From Colwellia demingiae (GTDB taxonomy: Bacteria; Pseudomonadota; Gammaproteobacteria; Enterobacterales; Alteromonadaceae): a DNA stretch of 64,000 nucleotides. Under the pieces are notes generated by a model. That model had not been told where the DNA came from. It saw only the letters and a list, made by a program, of their open reading frames with translations, and made no database searches. The DNA is taken from contig NZ_VOLT01000009.1 of the NCBI RefSeq assembly GCF_007954275.1, positions 124,001-188,000 of the forward strand, given 5' to 3'. Shown one piece after another: positions 18,869 to 27,927 of the stretch. Numbering within the stretch: the first letter of the stretch is position 1; the number at the start of each line of letters is the position of its first letter. Position numbers and translations under genes: made by a program.

Positions 18869-19912
18869 GTGATCACCAAAATATCGAGAAACCCTGAGAA
18901 ATTTGATTCATTTGAACTCTATTCAAAATTGTGTGCAAAAAATGCCTTTGATATTAATGATGTAAATTCTGTAGACAAGGTTATTGAAAGTCTTAGAAGC
19001 GCGCTTAAGGAAAATCATAAAAATCTAAATCTTGTCTTTGGAAAACGTGTTGAATCGATGTTTGGTCTTGTTGCCGCTTCACTTGGTAAATGTAGTCTTA
19101 TCAAGCAAGAAGATGGTGGTGAAGCGTACTGTAATGATGATATATCAATACCTGACTTTAGAATTGTCCTAAAAGAAAACAACTCATCATTTTTGGTAGA
19201 AGTTAAAAACTACCATCGAGAACCATTTAGTAATAAGTTCTCATTTACAAAACGATATTTTGAATCTGTTTTGAAATATTCAGAACTTGTCGGTTGCCCA
19301 GTAAAGTTTGCGATTTATTATTCTAAAATGAATCTATGGGTACTGTTAGATCCTGAAGCCTTTGAACCGCATGGTGGGAGGTATGTTGTCGACCTTCAAA
19401 CGGCTATGATGCAAAATGAATTTATTACACTTGGTGACCAATGGATCTCAACTACTCCTCCAATTGAAATCTATATAATATCTGATCCGTCTAAACCTGC
19501 GACGTACGATGAAGATAGTGGTGAAACGAACTTTATAATTAAGAATGTTTTGTGTTATTGCGCAGGAAATCTTGTTGAAACCGATAAAGAGAAAGAGTTG
19601 CTAAACCTATTTGCTATGTATGGGAAATGGACTGAAACAGAGGCTTTACCTGTAGTTTCTCAAAATCGTCTCATTAGCATTAAATACAAATTCGAACCAG
19701 AGGAAGAGTATTCTGAAAATGGCTTTGACTCGATTGGTCAATTAACCTCAATGATCTCATCAGCTTATAAAATGGCTACTGAAGATAATGGCTCAGTTGT
19801 AGCTATAGAGACTGTAAGGGAAGCAAAATCTTTCTCTATTGTGATACCAGAAGACTATAGCAGTAAGTTGTTACCATTGTGGAGATTCAGGCTTCAACCA
19901 AACAAGGGCTAA
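18869..19912 (+). CDS. PD-(D/E)XK nuclease-like protein
   Basis: I do not know the family, but the catalytic signature is clean: E63 in GKRVESMFG, P95-D96 in SIPDFRIVL, then E111-V-K113 in FLVEVKNYH. These are the Glu, Asp and Glu-x-Lys of PD-(D/E)XK nucleases. The start is GTG at 18869; no better ATG exists before residue 64, and the ribosome binding site is weak. The 200 residues after the nuclease core have no recognised domain. It lies between the two recombinase genes at the edge of the island, a common spot for defence cargo. A role in degrading foreign DNA is inferred from the fold alone. Confidence 0.7.
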   Translation: MITKISRNPEKFDSFELYSKLCAKNAFDINDVNSVDKVIESLRSALKENHKNLNLVFGKRVESMFGLVAASLGKCSLIKQEDGGEAYCNDDISIPDFRIVLKENNSSFLVEVKNYHREPFSNKFSFTKRYFESVLKYSELVGCPVKFAIYYSKMNLWVLLDPEAFEPHGGRYVVDLQTAMMQNEFITLGDQWISTTPPIEIYIISDPSKPATYDEDSGETNFIIKNVLCYCAGNLVETDKEKELLNLFAMYGKWTETEALPVVSQNRLISIKYKFEPEEEYSENGFDSIGQLTSMISSAYKMATEDNGSVVAIETVREAKSFSIVIPEDYSSKLLPLWRFRLQPNKG

Positions 19913-20093
19913 GTTGTTCACGTGGGGGAAAATACAGTTTGCTCCGTTTTACATTTCAGCCAACGATTATGTTTGGGCGTTATCGATACAAAATCTAATT
20001 TTAAGCCGTGACTTGACGTTAACAATCTAATGTCTTTAATGTGGTATTTAGATCCTAAACAGTTTCATTTAAAAAGCGGTAGTACATATGAGA

Positions 20094-21335
20094 TTACATC
20101 ATATTAAGATGTTTGATATTACTCACTGTTGATGACTTACCTGTAGCTGCATCTTCAATATGCTGCGACCACCAGCACATTAATACACGTCTACGTTCAA
20201 GATATTCAGCACGATTATAAACGCGCCTTACTTCGTTTTTATCTACATGTGATAGAGCTGCTTCAATAACGTCAGGATCATGCCCTTGTTCATTTAATGT
20301 TGTACTGGCTAAAGCGCGTAAACCATGAGCCACTAACTTGTTTTTATACCCCATACGACCTAATGCTTTATTTGCTGATTCAACATTACAATGTTTATTA
20401 TGATCAATGTAAGAAGGAAATAGGTACTTTCTATCTCCTGTCATCGGTTGTAAACGCGCCAATATTTCAATGGTTTGTGGTGTTAAAGGGACTTTATGCT
20501 CTAACCTCATTTTCATTCGTTCAGCGGGTATCGTCCAAAGCTGATTTTCAAAATCAATTTCAGACCATTGTGCTTTTGCACTTTCACTCGGGCGTGTCAT
20601 GGTATGCAATTGCCACTCAAGTAAACATCGAGTGACTAGTTTAATGCTAGCGTAGCTTATATCAATCATTAGCTTACCAAGTTCATTTGGTCTAATGGTT
20701 GCCATATTAGTTACTTTAGGCGTTTGAAATGCGCTACGAATACCAGATAAAGGATTATGGTGTAATATCCCTGTATTAACCGCATGAGTCATTACATTGT
20801 TTAAATGACCGATGATCTTCCCTGTAGTTTCTAAATTACCTTTAGCGGCTAAGGGCTTCAATGCTTCAATAGCTTCAGGCGCTAATATTTTATCTATTGG
20901 CCTGTGGCCTAGTTTTGGGAATACGTGGTTTTCAAACTTACGCCATAAACTTTTAGCGGTATTTTCTGCAATGGTCGTCTTTTTAATAACAAACCAGTCA
21001 ATAGCCACACTTTTAAACGTATTACTGGCGGAAAGTAGCTGTTCGCGGTGTTTATCGTCTTTGAATTCTTTGGGGTCAATGTCTTTGGCCAATAGCTCTC
21101 TTGCGGCTACACGTTTTTTTCTCGCTTCAGCTAGTGAAACTTCGGGGTATGTACCAAAGCCCATTGAGGTTCGTTTTTTAGTGATAGGTTTAAAGTAATC
21201 AAATAACCAAGACTTCGAGCCAGTCGGCTTAACTCTTAATTGCAAACCACCACCGTCTGCAAGCTTATAAAGCTTCTCTTTAGGTTTTGCTTGTTTTACT
21301 TCAGTGTTAGTAAGGGGGGTAACGCCTCTAGCCAT
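20094..21335 (-). CDS. P4-type tyrosine integrase of the tRNA-Val island
   Basis: This 413-residue integrase inserts and excises the island at tRNA-Val. It has the DUF4102 arm-binding domain at the N-terminus (LYKLADGGGLQLRV, FGTYPEVSLAEAR), a core-binding domain, and the catalytic residues in TMTRPSES (Arg), HGLRALAS (His-x2-Arg), LSHVDKNEV (His) and VYNRAEYLERR (Tyr). It is read toward the island interior with its start about 170 bases from the tRNA 3' end, the usual place for such integrases. The motif set is intact, so the gene is probably active. Confidence 0.93.
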   Translation of the reverse strand: MARGVTPLTNTEVKQAKPKEKLYKLADGGGLQLRVKPTGSKSWLFDYFKPITKKRTSMGFGTYPEVSLAEARKKRVAARELLAKDIDPKEFKDDKHREQLLSASNTFKSVAIDWFVIKKTTIAENTAKSLWRKFENHVFPKLGHRPIDKILAPEAIEALKPLAAKGNLETTGKIIGHLNNVMTHAVNTGILHHNPLSGIRSAFQTPKVTNMATIRPNELGKLMIDISYASIKLVTRCLLEWQLHTMTRPSESAKAQWSEIDFENQLWTIPAERMKMRLEHKVPLTPQTIEILARLQPMTGDRKYLFPSYIDHNKHCNVESANKALGRMGYKNKLVAHGLRALASTTLNEQGHDPDVIEAALSHVDKNEVRRVYNRAEYLERRRVLMCWWSQHIEDAATGKSSTVSNIKHLNMM

Positions 21336-21429
21336 TTTAGTAGTACCGCTTTGTTGTATTTTTAACTGGTACTACTAACAGTACTACTAAAAAGCGTGGA
21401 TTTCAAAGAACCACATGAAATAGCTTTAG

Positions 21430-21517
21430 ACATAAAAAAACCCGTAAAACCTTTGGTTATGGGCTTTACGGGTTATTTTAGTGGGTTATAAAACCCTAAT
21501 TTGGTGCTCGCTACGGG
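21430..21517. repeat. Right attachment repeat of the tRNA-Val island
   Basis: Covers the terminator and the last bases of tRNA-Val, and matches 4280-4365 in the same orientation with scattered differences. The best block is ATTTGGTGCTCGCTACGGG at 21499-21517, against 4348-4365 at the left end with one base missing. The crossover probably lies here. Confidence 0.75.
21433..21474 (-). terminator. Terminator of tRNA-Val
   Basis: Read on the minus strand, CCCGTAAAGCC pairs with GGTTTTACGGG around a short loop and is followed by seven T. One stem position is mismatched compared with the copy at 4289-4326. Confidence 0.85.
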
Positions 21518-21578
21518 ACTCGAACCTGTGACACCTTGCATGTCATGCAAGTACTCTAACCAACTGAGCTAAGCGAGC
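21502..21578 (-). tRNA. tRNA-Val (anticodon GAC)
   Basis: The cloverleaf on the minus strand has acceptor GCTCGCT/AGCGAGC, D arm GCTC/GAGT and anticodon stem CTTGC/GCAAG with loop ATGACAT, giving GAC. The T arm is ACAGG/CCCGT with loop TTCGAGT, and the CCA is encoded. The T stem has one A-C mismatch, which may come from replacement of the 3' end by the integrating element. The gene is the island's attachment site. Confidence 0.93.
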
Positions 21579-21603
21579 AGACGTTGATAACTCAACGAGC
21601 GCT

Positions 21604-21632
21604 ATGTTAGCTTTTGGTTAATCCTCTTGCAA
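21604..21632 (-). promoter_or_regulatory. Probable sigma-70 promoter of tRNA-Val
   Basis: On the minus strand TTGCAA (21627-21632) and TAACAT (21604-21609) are separated by 17 bases and followed by GC-rich AGCGCTCG, the discriminator type of growth-regulated stable RNA promoters. Confidence 0.6.
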
Positions 21633-21749
21633 GTAGTTTTGTTTAATTCATTTAAAAATTAGTATTGTTTGCTTGTTAAATCATCAAAGTGACTGAAAGT
21701 TATGCTAGTCAACAGTATTACCGGATGATACATGTGCTAAGTTGTCAGT

Positions 21750-23123
21750 CTAATCCATCTCAAATGTGTTATTTTTAATTCGCTGCTGAATTACTTTTAA
21801 ACGCCAAGCGAGTAATATTGCTGCTGTGGTCAAACCAACAATAAAACCAATCCAAAAGCCATAAGGCCCCATTCTTGGTACAAACCAGTCAGTTATCCCT
21901 AATATTAAGCCTACAGATAAACCTACAAGCCAATAAGATACAAACGTTATATATAATATAGACTTAGTGTCTTTATAGCCGCGTAATGCTCCTGCTGAGA
22001 CAACTTGAATGGTATCTGAAAATTGATAAATGGTAGCAAGTAACATTAAACTGGCGGCTAATTCAATAACGGGAGTTTCTGTACTGTAAATACCAGCAAT
22101 TTGTGTTCTAAAAAGTACGGTTATTAGCGCCGTGAAACAAGCTAGGGCTAAGCCAAGCACAATTGAGTACATGGTGTAGTCTCTTGCTTGCTTGAAGTTT
22201 TTATTACCGACAGCAAAGCCGACTTTAATTGTAGTAGCCATGGCTATGCTTAATGGCACCATAAATACCAAGCCAGTAAAGTTTAGCGCTACTTGATGGC
22301 TAGCGACAACTTGAGCGCCAAAGGGCACTAAAATAATAGCAACAATTGCAAAAAGACTCACTTCAAAAAGCAGTGACAAAGCGATTGGTATACCTAAGCC
22401 AAGTATTGCTTTTATTTCAGCAAATACGGGCCAATAAAAGGCACTAAATAAATTTGCTTGTTTTAGTACCTTTGAATAAAAGCAATAAATAAGCATACTG
22501 ATAAACATAGACCAGTAAACTAGCGCTGTAGCTACCCCACAACCGGCACCGCCTAGAGCAGGCATGCCAAATTTTCCATAGATGAAAATATAATTAGCGG
22601 GGATGTTGACCAGTAAACCAATGATACTAATCACCATCGTTGGTTTAGTGTACGAAAGACCTTCGGAATAATTTCTGAGTACAAGGTATAAACAAAATCC
22701 AGGAGCACCCCAAACAATAAAGCCTAAATAATCGAACATCAACTCTTCAAGATTGCTCTCTAAAGTGACGAGTGGTGACACTATAGGGGTGACTATGTAG
22801 TAGAGAAGTATCAGTGACAAACCTAACACTAAAGATATCCAAGCAGTTTGGTAGGTTTGTTCTACTATTTTTGTATAGTTTTTGGCACCGGCAAGCTGAG
22901 AAACAATAGCAGAAAGTGCCATTATTAACCCATAAATGGTCAATATAAGTGGTAACCAAATACTATTTGCCACAGCAACCGCGGCCAAATCAGTAGCGCT
23001 GACACGTCCTGCCATAACAATATCGACAAAACCCATTAAATTTTGAATTAATTGCGCGATTAAAATGGGGTAAGTGAGTTTTAATAAGCTTTTACTATGG
23101 GTGAAGAAGTCAGCTAAATTCAT
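21750..23123 (-). CDS. norM: MATE-family multidrug efflux transporter, NorM type
   Basis: A twelve-segment inner-membrane antiporter that exports cationic drugs in exchange for sodium or protons. From the start at 23123 the protein is 457 residues, the usual NorM length. A longer reading to 23213 would add 30 residues (MFAQAISSMMLEIWQYR...) ahead of NLADFFTHSKSLLK, so I prefer the internal ATG, though neither start has a strong ribosome binding site. Typical MATE blocks are PILIAQLIQNLMGFVDIVMA near the N-terminus and GYKDTKSILYIT later. The NorM assignment rather than another MATE branch is likely but not certain. Transcribed alone. Confidence 0.88.
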   Translation of the reverse strand: MNLADFFTHSKSLLKLTYPILIAQLIQNLMGFVDIVMAGRVSATDLAAVAVANSIWLPLILTIYGLIMALSAIVSQLAGAKNYTKIVEQTYQTAWISLVLGLSLILLYYIVTPIVSPLVTLESNLEELMFDYLGFIVWGAPGFCLYLVLRNYSEGLSYTKPTMVISIIGLLVNIPANYIFIYGKFGMPALGGAGCGVATALVYWSMFISMLIYCFYSKVLKQANLFSAFYWPVFAEIKAILGLGIPIALSLLFEVSLFAIVAIILVPFGAQVVASHQVALNFTGLVFMVPLSIAMATTIKVGFAVGNKNFKQARDYTMYSIVLGLALACFTALITVLFRTQIAGIYSTETPVIELAASLMLLATIYQFSDTIQVVSAGALRGYKDTKSILYITFVSYWLVGLSVGLILGITDWFVPRMGPYGFWIGFIVGLTTAAILLAWRLKVIQQRIKNNTFEMD

Positions 23124-23288
23124 GTCATTGGTTACTTTAGTAAAGAAGAAGGGGAGCGATTTTCGGTATTGCCAAATTTCAAGCATCATAGATGAGATAG
23201 CTTGAGCAAACAAGGCAAAAAGTGTCTTATAAAGTAAAGTAATCCAGGTTTCTATTAGTACAGTTTACTGAGTCTTGAATGAGGGAGT

Positions 23289-23495
23289 CTAGAAGACTTG
23301 CTCGTCATCACTATCTACGGTTAATTGAATCTTTTTTCTATATTCATCAACATGCAAATTGTAGTGAATCTCCATGCAGCAAGAAGGGCACTCATCGTAA
23401 TAATCTTGATCACCAGCAGAGGCATCTAGCGTCGCGTGCAAGTGATGACCACAGTGAGGGCAAGTAATGCGTTTTTCACTTAGTTTAATGGTCAT
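23289..23495 (-). CDS. CPXCG motif-containing cysteine-rich protein
   Basis: A 68-residue protein with CPHCG near residue 12 and a second C-x2-C in ECPSCC, giving a four-cysteine zinc-ribbon core, then an acidic tail (TVDSDDEQVF). It matches the short CPXCG family common in gammaproteobacteria; its function is unknown. GGAGGCTATATG gives a good ribosome binding site at the chosen start. Confidence 0.85.
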   Translation of the reverse strand: MTIKLSEKRITCPHCGHHLHATLDASAGDQDYYDECPSCCMEIHYNLHVDEYRKKIQLTVDSDDEQVF

Positions 23496-23636
23496 ATAGC
23501 CTCCGTAAGTAAGGGGTATTCGATTTCATATAATCGAGTTTATTCAGTATAACTATTTTTAATTAAATGACTAAAAAATAGTCGAAATTTTTTCTGGAAA
23601 ACGAATATTTATATATCTACTTATTATCTTAAATTA

Positions 23637-24557
23637 TTAGTGTAATGGTAATGACATAATTCTTGATAACGTTGCTTTGGCTTGATCAATATAAATGCCG
23701 CCGAAAATATTAGCGTGATTTAAAATATGGTAAAAATTATAGACTAGTTTTCTTTGTTCGTAACCATCATCTAAGGGATATTCTGCTTGGTAGCCATGAT
23801 AAAAATCATCAGGAAAGTGACCAAATAGTTCGGTCATAGCAATATCAACTTCTCGGTCGCCATAATAGCAAGCAGGATCAAATATCATCGCCTGTTCACC
23901 AGAAAAACCGGTATTACCTTGCCATAAGTCACCATGAACTAAGCAAGGAGACACTTGATGGTGTAGTAATGCGTCGTGACAAACTTGCGTGATATGCTCA
24001 ATATTACCCAGCATAATTGAACGCTCAGACAGTAATTGTAATTGCCAAGCAATTCGTTGATCAGAAAAAAAGGTGGTCCAGTTACTGCTCCAATGATTGG
24101 GCTGAATTGTACTGCCAATGAAATTATCATGTTGCCAACCAAATTGACCGTGGCGAGTTTCATAATGCATTTGGGCGAGCTGTTGACCCAATTGATACCA
24201 AAGAATAGGTTTTGCTCTACTAAAGTCAATATAATCGAGTATTAAGAAGCTCTTGTCTAAACTAGTGCCTATACCTGTCACGCTAGGGCTGGCAATGTTA
24301 GCCAAACTATTGAGTTGCTTCAATGAGTATGCTTCCGCTTGGAAGTTTTCAAGGTAGTCTTTGTTGTTGATTTTTAGAAAATAACTGCGATGTCCGTCAG
24401 TAATTTTGAATGATAAATTTGGTGGTGGTTCTTTCTTATCATATGAACAAGTGAATGAGGAGCTGCTGGCGGGCCTTGTTGATATTTCCTTTTTGTCTGA
24501 AATATAAAATGGCTTCCCAGTTTCAACGCTAATGGCTTGTTCAATGCAATGCCACAT
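23637..24557 (-). CDS. Fructosamine kinase family protein (YniA-like)
   Basis: A cytoplasmic kinase that phosphorylates ketoamine adducts on glycated proteins or amines so that they fall apart. The 306-residue protein has the aminoglycoside-phosphotransferase-like fold: FLKINNKDYLENFQAEAYSL (ATP-binding lysine region), HGDLWQGNTGF (catalytic loop, Asp and Asn) and FDPACYYGDREVDIAM (metal-binding DPA-type motif). All catalytic residues are present. The ATG at 24557 is preferred because GGAG lies eight bases upstream; that same GGAG lies inside the next in-frame upstream codons, starting at TTG 24569. Single gene. Confidence 0.92.
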   Translation of the reverse strand: MWHCIEQAISVETGKPFYISDKKEISTRPASSSSFTCSYDKKEPPPNLSFKITDGHRSYFLKINNKDYLENFQAEAYSLKQLNSLANIASPSVTGIGTSLDKSFLILDYIDFSRAKPILWYQLGQQLAQMHYETRHGQFGWQHDNFIGSTIQPNHWSSNWTTFFSDQRIAWQLQLLSERSIMLGNIEHITQVCHDALLHHQVSPCLVHGDLWQGNTGFSGEQAMIFDPACYYGDREVDIAMTELFGHFPDDFYHGYQAEYPLDDGYEQRKLVYNFYHILNHANIFGGIYIDQAKATLSRIMSLPLH

Positions 24558-24646
24558 AGTTATCTCCAAGGGTAATTATATGTTCTTTAGTATAGCTGTT
24601 TTCCCGCAGAGTGTTGTCTTGGTAATAAATATTTATTTAACACGTT

Positions 24647-24982
24647 TTAGTCATCTGATTGAGTTTCTAAATATTGAATTTTATCTGTGACGCCATCCCA
24701 TTTTTTTGCTTGTTCTAAGGGCGGCTTAACTTCGGTAATTCTAGGCCAGTGTTTTGATAATTCGGCATTAAGTTCAATGAACTCTTGCTGGTCTGCGGGG
24801 ACTTCATCTTCCTGATAAATAGCGCCTGCGGGGCATTCAACAGGGCATAGGTCACAGTCGATACAATCATCAGGACTAATGACCAGAAAATTAGGGCCTT
24901 CATAGAAGGCATCAGCAGGGCACACTGCCACACAGTCAGTGTATTTACATAATATACAGTTATCGGTTACTACAAATGCCAT
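24647..24982 (-). CDS. fdxA: Seven-iron ferredoxin FdxA
   Basis: A small cytoplasmic electron carrier with one 3Fe-4S and one 4Fe-4S cluster. The 111-residue protein has the exact family pattern: C-x2-C-x4-C-x3-C-P near the N-terminus ([14 protein letters not shown]) and [16 protein letters not shown] for the second cluster. An acidic C-terminal extension ([13 protein letters not shown]...) is typical of FdxA of Azotobacter type. It could serve housekeeping redox reactions; no partner gene is adjacent. Confidence 0.94.
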   Translation of the reverse strand: MAFVVTDNCILCKYTDCVAVCPADAFYEGPNFLVISPDDCIDCDLCPVECPAGAIYQEDEVPADQQEFIELNAELSKHWPRITEVKPPLEQAKKWDGVTDKIQYLETQSDD

Positions 24983-25129
24983 AGTGTTATCTAAAGTCGT
25001 TAATATTTGTCTTAATAGTGGTGTGGATCATACCTTTGTTGAGAGCAATTTCAATCTCTTGTTTCTAAAATGTTAGCGTACAGGTAAAATAGCGAAAAAT
25101 ATTACTCTTCCTATGCTGGATCTCAAAGA

Positions 25130-26815
25130 ATGATTCGTTTAACCAATATTAAACTTGCGCTTGACCATCAAGAGCACGAACTTGAACAAGCAATTTTAAC
25201 TAAATTATCAATTAAAGACGTTCAGTTAATAAAATTCACAGTGTTTAAACGTGGTTATGATGCGCGCAAGAAAAATAATATCTTCTTGATATATACCCTT
25301 GATGTCGAAACGACTGTTAATGAACAGCTTCTGGCAACATTTGAGGATGATACCCAAGTAAAAGAAACACCCGATATGGCCTACAAATTTGTTAGCCAGG
25401 CACCAAAGAATCTTAAAAATCGTCCTGTCGTTATAGGTATGGGACCTTGCGGTATCTTTGCTGGCCTAGTGTTAGCGCAAATGGGCTTTAATCCTATTGT
25501 GCTAGAACGCGGTCAAGAAGTTAGACAACGTACTAAAGATACGTTTGGCTTTTGGCGTAAAAAAGTACTGAATACTGAATCCAATGTGCAATTCGGTGAA
25601 GGAGGTGCGGGGACCTTCTCAGACGGCAAACTTTATAGTCAGGTGAAAGACCCTAAGCACTACAGTCGTAAAGTGCTTCATGAATTTGTTGCAGCGGGCG
25701 CACCTGAAGAAATTCTTTATGTAAGCAAACCCCATATTGGTACGTTTAAATTAGTGACTATGGTTGAGAAAATGCGTGCCAAAATTTTTGAACTTGGCGG
25801 TGAGGTTAGATTTAACCAGCGGGTTGATAATATTCACTTTACTGATGTTGATGGTAATGAATGTACTACGCAAGGTATTGAAGGTTATCAAAATCAAAAA
25901 GTGACGGGGTTAACACTCTCTAATGGTGAACATATTGAAACTAATCATATTGCTTTAGCCATTGGTCATAGTGCTCGTGATACCTTTAGCATGTTATTTG
26001 ATGAAGGGGTTTACATTAAAGCAAAACCGTTCTCAGTTGGTTTTCGTATTGAACACGAGCAGGCGGTTATTGATGAAGCACGCTTTGGCAATAATGCCGG
26101 TAATGAAATTTTATGCTCTGCAGATTACAAGTTAGTTCACCATTGTAGTAATGGTCGTTCTGTTTATAGTTTTTGTATGTGCCCAGGTGGAACTGTTGTT
26201 GCCGCAGCTTCTGAAGAAGGACGTTTAGTGACCAACGGTATGAGCCAATACTCCCGTCTTGAGCGTAATGCTAATAGTGCTATTGTTGTTGGTATTGAAC
26301 CGGAAGATTTTATCACCAGTGAATTTGCCTCGAACAGAGATTATGTGCTTGCGGGTATGGAGTTTCAACGTAGGTTAGAAGAAAAAGCATTTAAACTTGG
26401 CGGCGAAAATTACGACGCACCAGTACAACTTGTTGGAGATTTTATCGCAGGGCGTAAAAGTGGCGAGCATGGCTCAGTAACGCCATCTTATAAACCGGGT
26501 GTTACTTATTGCGATTTAAGTGAAACTCTACCGGATTATGCGATAGCCGCCATTAGAGAAGCATTGCCTGCTTTTGATAAAAAAATTAAAGGTTTTTCAA
26601 TGGCGGAAGCAACATTAACCGCAGTAGAAACTAGAACTTCATCACCCATTCAAATTACACGTGATAAAGAAACGTTACAAAGCCTTAATACGCAAGGTTT
26701 GTATCCTGCTGGCGAAGGTGCTGGTTACGCAGGTGGTATTTTATCTGCAGGAATTGATGGTATTAAGATTGCTGAAGCAATGGCATTAGCCATGACAGCA
26801 GAGCAACAGCCTTAA
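25130..26815 (+). CDS. FAD-dependent dehydrogenase (COG2509-like)
   Basis: A 561-residue flavoprotein. After an N-terminal domain of about 95 residues (IKLALDHQEHELEQAI...), the Rossmann dinucleotide motif GMGPCGIFAGLVLAQMG starts near residue 103. FGEGGAGTFSDGKLY and the C-terminal YPAGEGAGYAGGILSAGIDG are the family's FAD-contact blocks. Members are annotated as uncharacterised FAD-dependent dehydrogenases; the substrate is unknown. It is read alone, divergent from fdxA. No strong ribosome binding site precedes the ATG. Confidence 0.88.
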   Translation: MIRLTNIKLALDHQEHELEQAILTKLSIKDVQLIKFTVFKRGYDARKKNNIFLIYTLDVETTVNEQLLATFEDDTQVKETPDMAYKFVSQAPKNLKNRPVVIGMGPCGIFAGLVLAQMGFNPIVLERGQEVRQRTKDTFGFWRKKVLNTESNVQFGEGGAGTFSDGKLYSQVKDPKHYSRKVLHEFVAAGAPEEILYVSKPHIGTFKLVTMVEKMRAKIFELGGEVRFNQRVDNIHFTDVDGNECTTQGIEGYQNQKVTGLTLSNGEHIETNHIALAIGHSARDTFSMLFDEGVYIKAKPFSVGFRIEHEQAVIDEARFGNNAGNEILCSADYKLVHHCSNGRSVYSFCMCPGGTVVAAASEEGRLVTNGMSQYSRLERNANSAIVVGIEPEDFITSEFASNRDYVLAGMEFQRRLEEKAFKLGGENYDAPVQLVGDFIAGRKSGEHGSVTPSYKPGVTYCDLSETLPDYAIAAIREALPAFDKKIKGFSMAEATLTAVETRTSSPIQITRDKETLQSLNTQGLYPAGEGAGYAGGILSAGIDGIKIAEAMALAMTAEQQP

Positions 26816-26836
26816 TTTAGGTGTATAAAAGGTCTT

Positions 26837-27559
26837 TTAGTTAGAAGGTATTACTGATAATTCAGTAATACCTTCTACTGTTTGTTGTTGCCATTTTTCT
26901 TTTGGTAACTGACGCCTAATATTACGCATACTTTTCCAAATAGATTTAAGCGCTAGATGATCAGCTAACCATTTTGGTGTGTCTCCTCGGCCATCGGCGA
27001 TAAAAATATATTCAATCAAAATCTCACTACCTTCCTCCTCAGAGTACTTTGGTATTATTTTCCAATGTGCACTATGAGTTTTTATTTGTAAAAAATCATC
27101 TAAATTACTAACGGCCAATGACATGAAGTCGTTAACCAAAGCAGACTCTGCATCTGTTAGATTGATTTCTACACTCAGATCATCATTTTGCCAATAAGTG
27201 GAATGTAGCATTAATATTCTAGGCTCTAATGGCCAAACTTGAGTAAGTTTTATATAAAAACTATTTTCTTTTGCTGAGTATTGCTTAATTATTTTGCTTT
27301 CACCGGCATTTATTAACCAGTTTTGTGTGTTATTGACGTCTTGCAAAAAGAGTAAAAATCCAGAGATACTTGAATGGACAGTCGCTGTCGCTTTAATTTC
27401 AATTAGCTTGTCGTCAGTGTGGGTATCTATTTTAGCGGGACGATAACTAACACTTTGAGAGCTACTTTTGTTCCATAACTTCCATGGGACTTGTGCGGCA
27501 TATGCTAAATGTAGACAACTAAAAAGTAGTAGTATGATAAGAAGGGACGTTTTGTTCAC
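26837..27559 (-). CDS. Exported START-domain-like protein
   Basis: A 240-residue protein with a clean signal peptide (MNKTSLLIILLLFSCLHLAYA, cleavage before AQVP). The body reads like a START/SRPBCC lipid-binding fold: FLLFLQDVNNTQNWL, LMLHSTYWQNDDLSVEI and SEILIEYIFIADGRGDTPKWL, with a C-terminal helix that would close the pocket. It likely acts in the periplasm on a hydrophobic ligand, which is unknown. It is convergent with the FAD dehydrogenase gene and divergent from the thrS leader. Confidence 0.8.
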   Translation of the reverse strand: MNKTSLLIILLLFSCLHLAYAAQVPWKLWNKSSSQSVSYRPAKIDTHTDDKLIEIKATATVHSSISGFLLFLQDVNNTQNWLINAGESKIIKQYSAKENSFYIKLTQVWPLEPRILMLHSTYWQNDDLSVEINLTDAESALVNDFMSLAVSNLDDFLQIKTHSAHWKIIPKYSEEEGSEILIEYIFIADGRGDTPKWLADHLALKSIWKSMRNIRRQLPKEKWQQQTVEGITELSVIPSN

Positions 27560-27805
27560 TAAATTCAGCTGGTTATTAAATCATTGAACAATAGTATTAC
27601 TGATTTTCCGCTAAAGTGCTATGTAGTTTAAACGCTGATAGTTTTGTCATTTATTCCACAGATATAGCTTTGTTAAAGGATAGTTTTGACTGTAGTCGAA
27701 TTTAAAGCGGGTATAAACCGTTTTAATTGTTCGAACCGTGTTGAAAACCCTTGTTTAAAAAGGGTAAGGCTTTTACAATCATCGGGTGAAAAACCTAATT
27801 TAATA

Positions 27806-27828
27806 AAAAGAGCTGTATGCTCTTTTTT
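27806..27828 (+). terminator. Intrinsic terminator upstream of thrS
   Basis: AAAAGAGC-TGTAT-GCTCTTTTTT is a compact hairpin with a T-run on the thrS strand. No plus-strand gene precedes it, so it ends either a short transcript begun within 27600-27800 or part of the thrS leader. A second hairpin (ACCCTT...AAGGGT, 27747-27765) lies just before it. Confidence 0.65.
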
Positions 27829-27905
27829 CTGTTCAGGATGAACATGATTAAGCGATTGCAGGATGCAGCAGCTAATACCATTTATTTTTAACTATTAAAA
27901 CTCAA

Positions 27906-27927
27906 GCGACGCTTCGTATTGCGCCGC
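27906..27927 (+). promoter_or_regulatory. Putative thrS operator hairpin mimicking a tRNA-Thr anticodon arm
   Basis: GCGACGC and GCGCCGC form a seven-position stem (six pairs, one A-C) with loop TTCGTATT. The loop holds CGT in the place of an anticodon (threonine anticodon CGU), flanked by U and A as in a tRNA. It ends eight bases before the AAGGAAA ribosome binding site (27935-27941). In E. coli, ThrRS represses its own translation by binding such anticodon-like hairpins upstream of thrS. Confidence 0.6.

Noticed and set aside
21750-23213. Longer start for the NorM-type pump at 23213
   Set aside because: It adds 30 residues not usual for the family; the ATG at 23123 gives normal length.
27684-27717. 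TTGACT...TATAAA as a promoter for the thrS leader
   Set aside because: The spacing is about 20 bases, too long for a confident sigma-70 call.
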